A stretch of DNA of 64,000 nucleotides from Amylostereum areolatum (taxonomy: Eukaryota; Basidiomycota; Agaricomycetes; Russulales; Stereaceae): contig SAXG01000062.1 of assembly GCA_012932865.1 (NCBI GenBank), positions 1 to 64,000 of the forward strand, written 5' to 3'. Each line of letters starts with the position of its first letter. Within the stretch, counting starts at the first letter, position 1. A model generated the notes under the pieces. That model searched no databases, was not told the origin of the DNA, and saw only the letters and a program-made list of their open reading frames with translations. A program made the translations under genes and the position numbers. Below, in pieces: positions 20,395 to 30,608 of the stretch.

Positions 20395-22555
20395 ATGACA
20401 CCCCCAGTCCCTAAGCGCAAGGCTCAAGGCCACGCGCCTTCTTCCTCCTCCTCCTCCTCCTCTTCCAAAAAGCCTCGCTTAACCATTGACCATTTCTTCT
20501 CGCCGAAGGTCAGCGTTGCGCGCACGGCGGGCATAGAGGATATCGCGCGAGGTTTCAAGGCTGGGACGACAGAGGTGGTTCTCGGCGAGGAGCAGAGGAA
20601 AATATTGGCAATGGTGCTTCAGGAGGGAAAGAATGTATTTTTCACCGGGTCTGCAGGCGCGTGGTCCTCCCTCACGCACCTCTGCTCGTGGCTAACCAGT
20701 CTGGATTTTCAGGGACGGGAAAGTCGTTACTTCTCAAGGCGATTGTCAATGCGCTGCGGCGGCGGCATTCCTCCCAACCCGAGGCCGTCGCGGTGACAGC
20801 GAGCACAGGGATGGCTGCATCGAACATAGGAGGTCAGTATTCTCTCCTTGGGTCCAGCCGTCCCTCCTGAACACCCTTGCGCGCACAGGCATGACTCTGC
20901 ACTCCTGGGGAGGCATAAGCCCGAGCGTGGACAGCCTCGACAAACTGGCTCGGTACGTCCGCCGATCGAAGCCGGCCTTGCAACGCTGGAGGGCGGTCAA
21001 GGTCCTGATTATAGACGAAGGTATTGCCCTCCGTCGAACTACGCTGCGCACAACTGACCGCCGCGTCCTCAGTGTCCATGGTCGACGGACGCTTGTTCGA
21101 CACCCTAGGCGCTTTAGCAGTGAGGCTGCGAGACCCCAGCCCAAAACCGTTTGGCGGTATTCAAGTAAGTCGTCCTGCACCTGTGCGACCCCACGCCGTT
21201 GTTCACCCACCGCGCTGCCCTCAGCTCATCGTCACGGGCGACTTCTTCCAGCTGCCTCCCGTCACCCAAAAGGGTCAGGCCACGCTGTTCGCTTTTGAGA
21301 GCGACTCCTGGCGCAAGTCCGTGGAGGTGACTCTGGTTTTGACGCAGGTGTATAGGCAAAAAGACGGCAGTAAGCCTACCCTCTTCTCCATCTTCGCTTC
21401 CTGCCCTAAGTCCCTCCCAACCAGAATTCGTTCAAATGCTTCAAGAGCTCCGGCAAGGCGTTCTGACGCCTGCGACGATCCATGCCTTCCAACGACTCTC
21501 AAGACCTCTCCCCCCTTCCCCACTGGCGAACTTCCCGCCGACCGACCTCTTCCCTCTCCGGCGTGAGGTCGTCAGCGCCAACGCCTCTCGACTGTCCAAA
21601 ATCGCCAAACCCATTGTGCGGTTTCGAGCTCAGGACTCCGGCACTGTCCCACCGGAGAAACGCGAGCAACTGTTGGACGCCACGCCTGCAGTCGGCGTCC
21701 TGGACCTCAAGACGGGGGCGCAGGTCATGCTGGTGCGCAATGTAGACGAGGGGAGGGGGCTGGTGAACAGGGCGGTCGGCGTGGTTCGAGGGTTTTACGT
21801 GGCACAAGGGGGTCGCTCTTTCGGCGTGTTAAGGGAGGTGGAGTTTGACGCAGACGGGCGGCCGACGGCGGCGGGCCAGGCAGGGGAGAGTGGCGACGAA
21901 GTGGTCGAGGAAAAGGAGAATTTCCCGTCTTCCAGCCCTGGCGACGGCTTGCGACTGGGAGACAGTGATGGGTTTCCCTGGGTGGAGTTCTCCACACACG
22001 AAGGCAAAATTCGCGTCCTCGTCACTCAGGATGAGTTCAAGGTCAAGGACGCGGAGAGAAAGGTGATCGCGCGGCGACTTCAGGTGAGCATCGACGACGT
22101 GGCTGGCCTTTGGGCAGTCGCTTACCAGTACCCCCAGATTCCTCTCATTCTGGCGTGGGCAATATCCATCCACAAGAGCCAAGGGCAAACTATCCAGCGC
22201 GTGCGCGTCGACTTGCGCAAGGTGTTTGAGAAGGGTGAGGAAACCAAGCCTCGACAGGTGCAGCCCGCTAATGACGACTCCCATCCAGGTCAAAGTTACG
22301 TGGCCCTCTCTCGCGCGGCCTCGCTGGAAGGCCTGCAGGTAGTTGGGTTTGATGCCCGCAAGGTCCTCGCCCACCCGAAGGTCATCGCCTGGAGTAAAAC
22401 ACTCCAAACCGTAAGCGATGGTAAGTCAGGTTATCCTTGCTTTGGCCTCCTGCTTACGATCGTCCTTAGCGGAGATGGGGGCCGAGCACCTACGAGGAGA
22501 ACGCGCCCCTGCGCTGCCCCGACCACCACGCACTATTCCCACCCGGAGCTTGTAA
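20395..22555 (+). CDS. PIF1-family 5'-3' DNA helicase
   Basis: Eight exons give about 592 residues, near the size of cellular PIF1. Introns: 20657-20712 (GC-AG), 20833-20888, 21021-21072, 21165-21224, 21370-21424, 22235-22288, 22421-22469. Motifs in order: Walker A GSAGTGKS restored across intron 1, VTASTGMAASNIGG, MTLHSWGGI, Walker B LIIDEVSMVDG across intron 3, FGGIQLIVTGDFFQLPPV across intron 4, VYRQKDG, VMLVRNVDEGRGLVNRAVG, IPLILAWAISIHKSQGQT and SYVALSRAASLEGLQV. The N-terminus is Ser/Lys-rich with RLTIDHFF, a degenerate PCNA-box-like motif. PIF1 enzymes unwind DNA, including G-quadruplexes, in nucleus and mitochondria. It lies inside the GTTAAC-bounded segment with the transposase, so it may be mobile-element cargo and not the housekeeping copy. 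It lacks any Helitron Rep domain. Confidence 0.88.
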
Positions 22556-22676
22556 CTAGCAATCAGTGACCCGAGTTCGCAAGGCACGAGATTGGTATTT
22601 ACATGAGTGAGATCTTCCGGGCAAAGAGCGAGCAAAGAAGGTAATTAGGAACACTTGCAATTGAGTTAGGCTAATT

Positions 22677-23985
22677 CTAAGGTGGCGTCAAAGTAGCCAG
22701 ATAGGCGGCTAAACTTTGCATACCGAAGACTTTGGAAGCATCAGGGTCATTGAGGTAACCCCTGACCTCGCTATTCCAATCCCCGCGCTCGGCGACCAAC
22801 GCAGCGGCCTTTTCGCAATTGAGGAGCCAGCTCGCGCTCTTCCCTAGCAAGCCCTGCAGATGCTTTCTCAAGATGCGCTTGAGCCTGGCCGGGCGATCCA
22901 CGCTGACGGGGACGCGCCACCCGGCTTTGCACTTCTCCAAAAGCCCCTCCACCTTCCAGATCCACTCACGAAGGACGTGAATGGGCTGCCCGCGCCGACT
23001 GGCGTCGGACCGGATCTGCTGCACCACTTCATCGTTGGCGTATTCCTCCATCAGCCAGGCAACGATCGCGTTCCCGGTCGGGGTTTCTTCTTCTTCCTCG
23101 GGCTCCGGGGTATCTGATGACGCGCTTGGCGGCAGCTCCGGCTGGGGCTAGGGCAAAGGAAAGGTCAGCGGGCATTAAGTCACCCAGACAACGGCTCACC
23201 CTGTCCAGGTACAGATCGACCTCCCATGCGTCGCCGGAGGGATTCAAGTATGGTACAAGCAGGACTCCCTGCACCGCGTCGGAGTCGACGTCCTCGATGC
23301 GGGGCCGCGCCAAGAGTCGACACCTGAGGTTGTTCGCCGCGCGAAGCATGAAGCCGAGCTCCAGCGGACCTAAGGCGCGTTTAGAACAGTGCACAGCGGT
23401 CTGATTGGGGACCTTACCATTGACAGATGGCTGGTACTGGAGCCATGCGTCGACAACCTTCTTCGCGCTAACGGTGGGCAAGTTGGACAGTTTTTCAAAC
23501 CGTAGGTCAAGATCTGGAGACGAGGCGGGGTATCGATCGATGGTACTGATCCCGCCATCAAGCCCGTTGTGGACGATGATGTCAACGTCAGTGGGAAATG
23601 GTCGGGGCTCGAGGCTTTGGACAGGGTGAGCATGCTCCGCGTCACTGTGCGCGTCGGGAAGGTCCAGCATGCTGACATTTTCGCCAGGAGCGCCATTGAA
23701 TGCCGTCGGCGGCGGGAGGTCTGGAGGTGCGGCCTGGTTGGAGGAGCAGTTTGTCCCGCCAACGTCACCTTCGCCGCGCGGTGGCGCCTAAGCAGGGAAC
23801 AGGAGGTCAGTCCTTTCCCTTCACCGCACACGGGGGGGGGGGGGGCGGGGGGCACGCGCCTGATCTCTGGAGGCAGGCAAGTTGAGGAAACCTTGGAGGT
23901 GAAGCGCGCGCAGCACCTCATCCACGTGCTTTTGATCGTCCAGGGAGTGGTTCGTCGCCTGGTGGGTAAGACCCAGACTCGACAT
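22677..23985 (-). CDS. Orphan protein, four exons (about 378 aa)
   Basis: Read on the minus strand: exon 23985-23860 (MSSLGLTHQATNH), a 72-nt intron at 23859-23788 with GC-AG ends and an internal poly-C/G run, exon 23787-23418, intron 23417-23370, exon 23369-23200, intron 23199-23148, exon 23147-22677 ending in LATLTPP. All joins keep frame and the exon lengths sum to 379 codons. The middle has SVNGPLELGFMLRAANNLRC and an acidic stretch PEPEEEEETP; the C-terminal part is rich in Lys/Trp helices (REWIWKVEGLLEKC). I recognise no domain. It is convergent with the PIF1 gene (122 bp between stops) and lies inside the GTTAAC-bounded segment. An alternative first intron with a GT donor in the same phase cannot be excluded. 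Confidence 0.6.
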
Positions 23986-24603
23986 ATCCCCAGTGCGCTG
24001 TAATCCGCGCGTTGGTCACCCGAGCCTTCGCATTGGACAGGTCGCGAGGGGCTGACTGCAGCTTGCGGACGTTGTAGTGGGCGCGGAGTATTGCCTGAAG
24101 GCGCTGTATTGAGCATGGCTAAGGTGTGGAAGTGCGGGCTCGTACCGAGAGGGAGTTAATGGGTATTTTTTTGCTTAACGCATGTCTGTAAGTGACGATT
24201 CGATTTTGGCAGCGGGTATGACTCACAGATCCTCCCTAGTTAACAGAGTTAGCATGTTGGAGGAGGAGGGGGAGGAGGGGGGGGGCTGGCAGACTTGACG
24301 GCGATGGGGAGGGGTGAGGGTGTCCTAAACCCAAGCTTACAACTTTGTCGCCCCTCGACCACGTGATAAGATTGTGTATTTGCTGCTTAGAAGGTGTGCT
24401 TGCGAACCCACAGCTTTGAAGGATGATCTCTCCCTTTAAAGATGAGTACGGAGGCTGGAATGGATAGCTTTTCTGGTGAGTTTGGGGTCGGGGAGCATGC
24501 GAAAAGACTAACTAATCCGTTAACAGATCAATGAGGGGGTGGGGCGCGTTAAGGACTTGCGCGCCTTTCCGCGCGCGTCCGCGTAAGCCGAGCCACCACC
24601 GTC
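23986..24603. promoter_or_regulatory. Divergent intergenic region
   Basis: Lies between two divergently transcribed orphan genes. It contains a GGAGGAGGGGGAGG tract near 24260 and a single copy of the array motif, AATCCGTTAACAGATC, near 24515-24530, less than 100 bp upstream of the next start codon. No gene seen. Confidence 0.4.
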
Positions 24604-25330
24604 ATGGTACAGACCCGGTCCTCCTCAACTCATTTAAGTGGCCAGACGGTGCCCGCCGCCTCTGGAGCTGCCTCCCAGTCTCTCCCTCTGGCCTACGTGC
24701 TCCTAGAGCTGCCGACTAAGGTGAGCCTCGCCCCGGTCAGGGTACAAAGATTTTCCCACCAGTTTATCACAGGGCAGCGTGCGCGTCGTCCCAAACTTAC
24801 CTCGCATGCGACCCAATTTCTGGACAGGAAAAGTTGGCGTTGAGATGAGGGCGCTTTACTACCGGCTGTTGGGGAACGGAGTTACGGACTGCTACGAGGC
24901 GGAGTGGGCGCGCGCTGTGAAGATGATATTTGGCGTGTGCGCTGCTCAAGGGTTCCGGGTGCGTCGTCTGGAATTCCAGAGGCCTTAGATTCTGACCCTG
25001 AAACCACAGACCTATCGAGACCTACCACGGGCACCACTGCCATGGTTCTTAGTCAACTGGCAGCGGCGCCGATGCGTGCTCTCCCCCCTGCGGGACCTCA
25101 ACAGCCCCAGCGACGGCTTCCAAGCCCTCTTTGAAGGGTATTATGCATCACAACAACCGGCCGACCGATCGCCTCTCCCCTGCGACTCCGCGTTCATGGT
25201 GCGACCATTGAAGTCCTTCGACTGGTCGCGAATGTTCAGGTTTGACCGCTCCGGCCTTGTATGTAACCTGGTCCTCCTTTATTACTGGGCGGAGGCGATG
25301 ACGAATCGGCATTGGACAGAGGTACCATGA
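24604..25330 (+). CDS. Orphan protein, three exons (about 207 aa)
   Basis: Starts MVQTRSSSTHLSG at 24604. Introns at 24721-24772 (52 nt) and 24959-25009 (51 nt, CTGAC branch) restore one frame, ending in NRHWTEVP and TGA at 25328-25330. The joined protein has MRALYYRLLGNGVTDCYEAE and a Trp/Arg-rich stretch (LPWFLVNWQRRR), with FVRPLKSFDW-like text near the end. No known domain is recognised. Clean splice sites and frame-preserving joins suggest a real gene. It sits between another orphan gene and a coiled-coil gene within the GTTAAC-bounded segment and overlaps the poorly defined 3' end of the latter. Confidence 0.5.
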
Positions 25331-26378
25331 CTGGGAAGGGGTGGAGGAAGGGGGTCCTGGACCTTATAGAGGTGGCGAGCGTGCTGCAGGGGCTGGGAAT
25401 ATCGGAGGTTCGAGGGCGTGTTGTAAGGGAAGAGTAGCGCTGTGAAGCAACCGATGTATGCAATACGAGCGACTTCGAGGTGGTCGAACTTCCAAGCGGT
25501 CGAACTTCATGAAGCCAGGTAGATTTGTCCAATTCAACAACCAGAGCGTACGTGAGGATAACAGCGCGTCTACTCCGACCACCCTTCCTCTCCGCCCTCC
25601 AACCTCGGCTTCCTGGCCGCACTACCTTCCCCATCCCCACCTCGCCCATTCTCACCCGAGCTCCCGTCGTCGCCCGGTGTTGTCCTCTTTTTGCCACGCG
25701 GCGACGCGGCTGGAAGCCCGAGCGGAGGCAGGCGATCCATGCCCTGCCAAAGGTTAGCTTGCCCTTCGGATCGGAACGCACCCAGTTGCTCACCTCCTCA
25801 TCCTTGGCAAGGTCAGGCCTGTATCCTTAGACTTCAGTCCCCAATCTCCCCCACCGCGAAGTGAAGCGCCACTTACCTGGTGGCGTCCACAGGGCGCCTG
25901 GCAATCTCCGCCTCCAACTCCATCTCCCGAGCGCAAGCGGCCTCGAGGTGCAGCTCGGCCTGCGACAAGTGCTGGAGGGTTTTTCCCAGGTCCGCACGCA
26001 ACAACTGGGCGTCCAGTTCCAGACGGCGGACGTCCTTCCTCAGGGCGACCGCGTCCCGCCGATGGTCGTCCGACTGGCGCGCCATGGCCTCCTTCTCTTG
26101 ACGCGCGACTTTCCAGCCGGTCGTTCGCCTCCGTTCGCTGGCGGACGAGCTCGCTTGACCTCGACCTGGTGCTTCGCGAGGACGTGGTTGAGCTCGTCGC
26201 GCAAGGCAGTGACCTTGTCTACAGCGTTGTCCCGGGCTTCAAGCGCGGCCCGCTCGCGCACCTCTGCGGCCTGGTGGTCGTTGGCGCGGCCGAGGATGTT
26301 CCTCTGCGCCTTCTCCAAGTCGTACTGGAGGCCGCGAATCTCCTTGAAGAGGTGGATCTCGCGGTCGGGTGGTGACAT
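25236..26378 (-). CDS. Coiled-coil protein, exon structure partly resolved
   Basis: Starting MSPPDREIHLFKEIRG at 26378, the frame forms a heptad-rich coiled coil (EKAQRN..., EARDNAVDKVTALRDELNHV). Around 26170-26110 the frame must shift twice; beyond it MARQSDDHRRDAVALRKDV and QLLRADLGKTLQHLSQAEL (26085-25873) continue the coiled coil. A GTAAGT donor right after DAT then joins through an intron of about 55 nt to RPDLAKDEEVSNWVRSDPKG (about 25800). The true 3' end is uncertain. The frame changes may be short introns or decay. No catalytic motif is seen. The plus-strand gene at 27.6 kb has a similar domain plan (coiled coil plus charged regions), so the two may be distant relatives. Confidence 0.4.
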
Positions 26379-26602
26379 ATTCTTGAGGAGGATGAGGAGG
26401 AGAGGGAGAGAGGGGTACGCCCGGGGAAGGAGGCCCGACGTTCCGCGGGGAGTCGACCCCAGGCTTCGGGCCGCGCTTCCGCTCCGCTCCTCGCTCGTAC
26501 GGGACCGACGCGGCTGGTGCATGGGTCTCCATTGGAACCGCGTCAACCTGGTGCGCAGGTGGGATGCTAGATGCGCGCGTTGCCAGCATTGAAGTGAGAG
26601 AA

Positions 26603-27110
26603 TACGTTAATGGGTCCCTCTGGGAAGCGTTAACGCCCCCGGGTAGCTCGTTAACGCGTTCTCTCACTAGGATGCGTTAACGGTCGCGCACCGAGACGCG
26701 TTAACGGACGGTTAACGGACGTGCTACGAGACAGGTTAACGGCCCTTACAACCGAGATGCGTTAACGGATCTCGCTGTGCCCGCCGGCTACTCCAGGCCC
26801 TGGTACCGAGACGCGTTAACGGATCGGGTCCCAAGACGCGTTAACGGATCGGGCATCAAGACGCGTTAACGGATCGGGTCCAAGAACGCGTTAACGGATC
26901 GGGTCCCAAGACGCATTAACGATCGGGTCCAAAGACCGCGTTAACGGATCGCGGCATCAAGACGCGTTAACAGGATCTCCGCTGTGCCCGCCGTCTACTC
27001 CAGGCCCTGTGCACCGAAGAACGCGTTAACGATCTCGCCCCAAGACGCGTTAACGGATCTCAGGACCAGATCCGTTAACGGATCGCGGGGCGAGATTCGG
27101 TTAAAGGCCC
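26603..27110 (+). repeat. Right GTTAAC array (about 17 units of ~25 bp)
   Basis: The typical unit is CAAGACGCGTTAACGGATCG plus GGTCC; 16 exact GTTAAC hexamers plus decayed ones are present. A longer sub-repeat (GCTGTGCCCGCCG...CTACTCCAGGCCCTG) occurs twice, at about 26775 and 26980. The orientation is opposite to the array at 5930-6158. Near its right end lies a perfect 16-bp palindrome at 27069-27084. It starts about 225 bp upstream of the coiled-coil gene's start codon. Confidence 0.8.
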
Positions 27111-27235
27111 GAGATTTCTGACAGTGGCTCGGATCGACGGAGGCAATCACGTGACACCAAGGGCACGTGGCTGGTTCGGGTAATGGCATTGATCAGGCCG
27201 CGCGCGTCTTTCTGCCTTCACACGCAGCTCCCTCT

Positions 27236-27297
27236 CCGCTCTTTGGAGGCGGATGTCGGCACGATCGTGCCGCCTTTTGGCGGCGCCGTGCGCGGGC
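27236..27297 (+). promoter_or_regulatory. Double-hairpin motif, copy 1
   Basis: CCGCTCTTTGGAGGCGGAT followed by CGTGCCGCCTTTTGGCGGC contains two short stem-loops (CCGCC/GGCGG). A second copy lies at 29338-29398. Both lie upstream of plus-strand genes. Copy 1 is about 275 bp before the ATG at 27572, and a TATA-like GTATATAA is at 27507. Confidence 0.5.
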
Positions 27298-27571
27298 GGT
27301 CGCTTGCGTCAGCGTGGGTCCTGCCCGGTTCATCCCACCAAACCTGTTTCGCACATTCTGGTCCCCGGCCTCGTGGTGCGTCTTCGGTCTGTAACTCGGG
27401 TTGCTTCAGGGCGTGGGCGAGGGGCCTCGGCGCTATGCTGATGTCTTTGGCATATCGTTCTCAAATCGCCGATGGCGCTGATTGGTGACTTCACCGTGAA
27501 GAGGTGTATATAATCTACCTTACCCCAGTCGCCCCTCCGCCCACGCTCCAACTTCCGCCTCTTCCCTCACC

Positions 27572-28465
27572 ATGGCCTTCCCCAACTCCTTGAAACACGC
27601 CCCCCTCCCGGATTGTTTGTGCCCGCCCGAGGCAGGAGTACAACCCAAAGTCGAAGTGCGATTTGTGGAAAAAATGGGATGCGAGATGCTGGGGTGTAAG
27701 AAGTATAGGACGCAGGGGTGGATCGACTGCGGTGTATACGGTGCGCCGCCTCCTAACTCCTGGAGGGTCTGTGGTATTCGACCTGTTCACAGTGCCACAG
27801 GATACCTACGACGCCAGGTACGAGGCTCGCGGCGACAGGGTCGGAGTGCCGGATGATGTGATCCTCCAATGGAACAAAGAGGACCTGAACCCGCGCTGGA
27901 ACAGAGAACAGGTGAAAGCACAGGCTGCGCAGGGCCTTCCAGCCATTGACAAGCGCACTCGGGGGTTGCTCTACAAGTCCACGACCGCCCAAGGGAAGCG
28001 CCCGATCGGAGAAGTGGAGGACGGTGCGACCCAGCCAGGCCAGAGTAACCCCTTTCTCCTCTCCGACGCGCGCGCCCGAGGCCGCCTCATCCCACCACCC
28101 ACCGCTCGGCCCTTTCGCGACAGCCTCTTCACCCCAGGCTTCACCATCCGGCGCCAATAAGCGCCAGGCCGCGCTCCAAATGCTGGAAGAAGCAGACGTC
28201 GAAGAAAGGTTCGGCGAAATCCAGACCGCGAGGCTCAACAAGGTTGTTCGGGAGCAAGGTGTCACGATCCAGAAGCTCAAGGTGGACCTCGACGTCCAGC
28301 GCAAGGCTGTGAAGGGAGCGCGACGATCGCATCATCAAGAAGAGCGAGGAAAACAGCGAGCTGTCGAAGAAGGTGCGGGAGCTGCAGGCGCGCGTCGAGG
28401 ACTTGGAGGAGAAGTTGAGGGACGCAGAGATGTACGTGGGCACGCTCCCAGAGGCCGACGCTTGA
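27572..28465 (+). CDS. Coiled-coil protein with frame breaks
   Basis: MAFPNSLKHAPLPDC starts at 27572. A GTAAGA donor at 27696 with CTAAC branch and an acceptor at 27765 restores frame to SVVFDLFTVPQDTYDARYEA and a charged middle region (LQWNKEDLNPRWNREQ). The frame then changes between about 28020 and 28150 (Ser/Pro-rich linker) to reach NKRQAALQMLEEADVEERFG, a coiled coil. A further one-base shift near 28313 is needed to enter DDRIIKKSEENSELSKKV through to PEADA and TGA at 28463-28465. One or both shifts may be unrecognised introns; the second looks like a real frameshift. Function unknown; structural coiled coil only. Confidence 0.4.
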
Positions 28466-28505
28466 GGCCTTGAGGCATGGGGTGAAACATTGGCTGGTTA
28501 CTTTT

Positions 28506-28598
28506 ACGCTTCAGGTCGTTTGCAGGCAGTGTGCGCGTGGTCAAAGGCCCTCTCGGGGTGTTGGCGCGGGGGCGGGGTGGCGGTCGCGATTGGGAGCG
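28506..28598 (+). repeat. 93-bp inverted repeat, left arm
   Basis: Begins ACGCTTCAGGTCGTTTGCAG and ends GATTGGGAGCG. Its reverse complement is at 28815-28907 with two mismatches. The 216-bp spacer contains two GTTAAC-type motifs (28724-28730 decayed, 28752-28757 exact). Confidence 0.9.
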
Positions 28599-28814
28599 GG
28601 TTGATATATGCGTACTTACATCACGGAGTGCAAGCATGAGTTGTTTTTTCCATGGCATGCGTGAGGACTGGTGCAAGTTGAATTAAATTGAACGCGTGAA
28701 CTGGACCTGGCGGCAGCGACACGACACGTTAATGGATCTGGCACGCAGGCGCGTTAACGGGTCAGGGGCGTGAGAACGAATCGGCTCAGTACTGCGGGGC
28801 TGTTTAAAAAGGGA

Positions 28815-28907
28815 CGCTCCCAATCGCGACCGCCACCCCGCCCCCACGCCAACACCCCGAGAGGGCCTTCGACCACGCGCACACTGCCTGCAAACGACCT
28901 GAAGCGT
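28815..28907 (-). repeat. 93-bp inverted repeat, right arm
   Basis: Partner of 28506-28598. Flanks outside the arms are unrelated. Confidence 0.9.
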
Positions 28908-29337
28908 ACGGTGACCCATGGGTGAGTCCTCGCCTGGTTTATTTTATTTTCCACTGCGCCAGCCGCCCAAGTGGGAGCATGGGGGCTGCGTGAGCCGCGA
29001 CTACGGCACGTACATTTTTTTCTCTTTCACATCCCCACATCGTCCACCGTGTCACTTTGCGCGGTGGGTTCTGAATATAAGCATGGGAGCCGCGTGATTA
29101 TACCGGCACCCTGCGACGAGGACGAACCCTCGCCAGAACCACATTTCTTGTTGCGCAGACCCTTTGTTGTGTTATCATTGGCAGCGTCTGACGCGACGCT
29201 GTCCCATCACGTGCCTTCTTATCAGTGCACGTGCGTGTTGGTCAGCCCGCAGAGGTGCCAGGCGGACGACTCCTCTTCTTGCTTCCCGCCCCAACCACCC
29301 CAACCCCCGTGGACACCTTGTCCTCCCACCGCAGCGG
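28908..29337. other. Intergenic, no gene recognised
   Basis: Short unsupported ORFs only. Confidence 0.35.
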
Positions 29338-29398
29338 TCCGCCCTTTGAGGCGGACCTACGCATGCTTGTGCCGCCTTTTGGCGGTCTCATGTGCAGG
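29338..29398 (+). promoter_or_regulatory. Double-hairpin motif, copy 2
   Basis: CCGCCCTTTGAGGCGGACC and TTGTGCCGCCTTTTGGCGGT match the copy at 27236-27297 in order and spacing. It lies just upstream of the F-box-like gene. Confidence 0.5.
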
Positions 29399-29513
29399 CC
29401 AGTGCTGATCCCCCACCCCCGCCCCTTCTCCCCCTTCTCCCCCCACATTCTCGGATGCCTTACGTAATTATTTTGCTCTATCGCTTGGGCGTCATCTGGA
29501 GGCCGATGGCGAC

Positions 29514-30608
29514 GTGCTGACCTTTGCGCAAGAAATCATACAGAGGCACTCTTTACTGGGGGGCCGTGATGAAGACCCATCCGACTTCTCTTCCCGGTGT
29601 GAGGTGGTCTGGGCGGGGCCGACGGGCGCGTGCCCCCTGGACGCGGTCCCCAGCAGGGTTGAAAAGCCTTGGGAGCAATGTTCGTTTGCAGACCAGCCGC
29701 CGCCTTGGTGAGAATTGCTTCTCCCTCTACTTCTCCTGCCGACTGACCGCCCCGAAGCGACGCCCGCCGCGACCTCCCCGCGAAGTTCGACGGGGTGCCG
29801 CCACAAGGCCATCGTATCTGGGCAAGCGTTTGTCAGCTGGCCGCGCTCGACTACGCCGCGCGCGACATGTCAAACCTGGCGCTGGTTTGTCGTCATTTCT
29901 GGGAGGTCTGCAAGCGACCTCCTGCGGTTTTCTGGGCGGAGGACACGGAGAAGCTCGGGAGTTTTTTTGACGACGTTGTGGGCTATTATGCCGCCATGGA
30001 AGGGCTCGCGCCGACTCGCGCGGCAAGCTTCCTGGGCGTGGAGGAGCTGGCAGTTTCGCTTCCACTGGGGGGGGTGGCCGCGAGGGGTTCGCGAGGCGGC
30101 GGCGCGGGCGATTCCTCTCGTCGGAGGGCTGGGTCGAGTTTGTTTGGCGTGGGAATGCGCTGGAGGAGGGGAGGCGGAGGCGCTGGCTGCTGTCGCCAGG
30201 TGCTGGCCTGAGGAGGGTGGCGGTGCGACGGCTCTGGAGCTATGGGAGCGGGCGCCGCGCCGTGCGAGAATGGCTGGCGCAAGGCGGGCGCCTTGGGACG
30301 ACGAGCGGTTTATGGAGGTTGCCTGCCGGTTTGGAAGGGTGGAGGAGCTATGCATTGTCACAGCGGGGCATGGGTGGGGTGATGGCGTCGCTGGTGGCGG
30401 GTTTGAGCCTCAGCGGGCGTTGCACATGCTGCGTCGCCTGCGCGAGCGCCTGCCGGGCTTGGAGAAGGTTCGACTCGTGCTCGGCGCCCACTTCGACAAG
30501 ATGTCTCCGCCCTGCATGGGCGTGTGGGCGGGCGCAGAGGCTGACGTAGTTTGGCGGCTGGAGGCGGGCGCGTGGCAAGTGTATACATCCTCGTTTTCTC
30601 AAATTTGA
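29514..30608 (+). pseudogene. F-box-like hypothetical gene, frame break in a G run
   Basis: A frame entering by about 29514 (LTFAQEIIQRHSLLGG; no ATG, so an upstream exon is likely) splices at 29708-29757 to DARRDLPAKFDG, then DMSNLALVCRHFWEVCKRPP, which has the second-half pattern of an F-box, and AVFWAEDTEKLG. After ELAVSLPL the frame breaks in an eight-G run near 30066-30074. With one base less, sequence continues in another frame through RALHMLRRLRERLPGLEKV and ends in TSSFSQI, TGA at 30606-30608. A homopolymer error in the assembly is as likely as true decay. If real, it would be an SCF adaptor-type protein without visible LRR consensus. Confidence 0.4.

Noticed and set aside
20395..22555. 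PIF1-like gene as part of a Helitron
   Set aside because: No Rep (HUH) domain, no 5'-TC or CTRR-hairpin ends seen; motifs and length fit a stand-alone PIF1.
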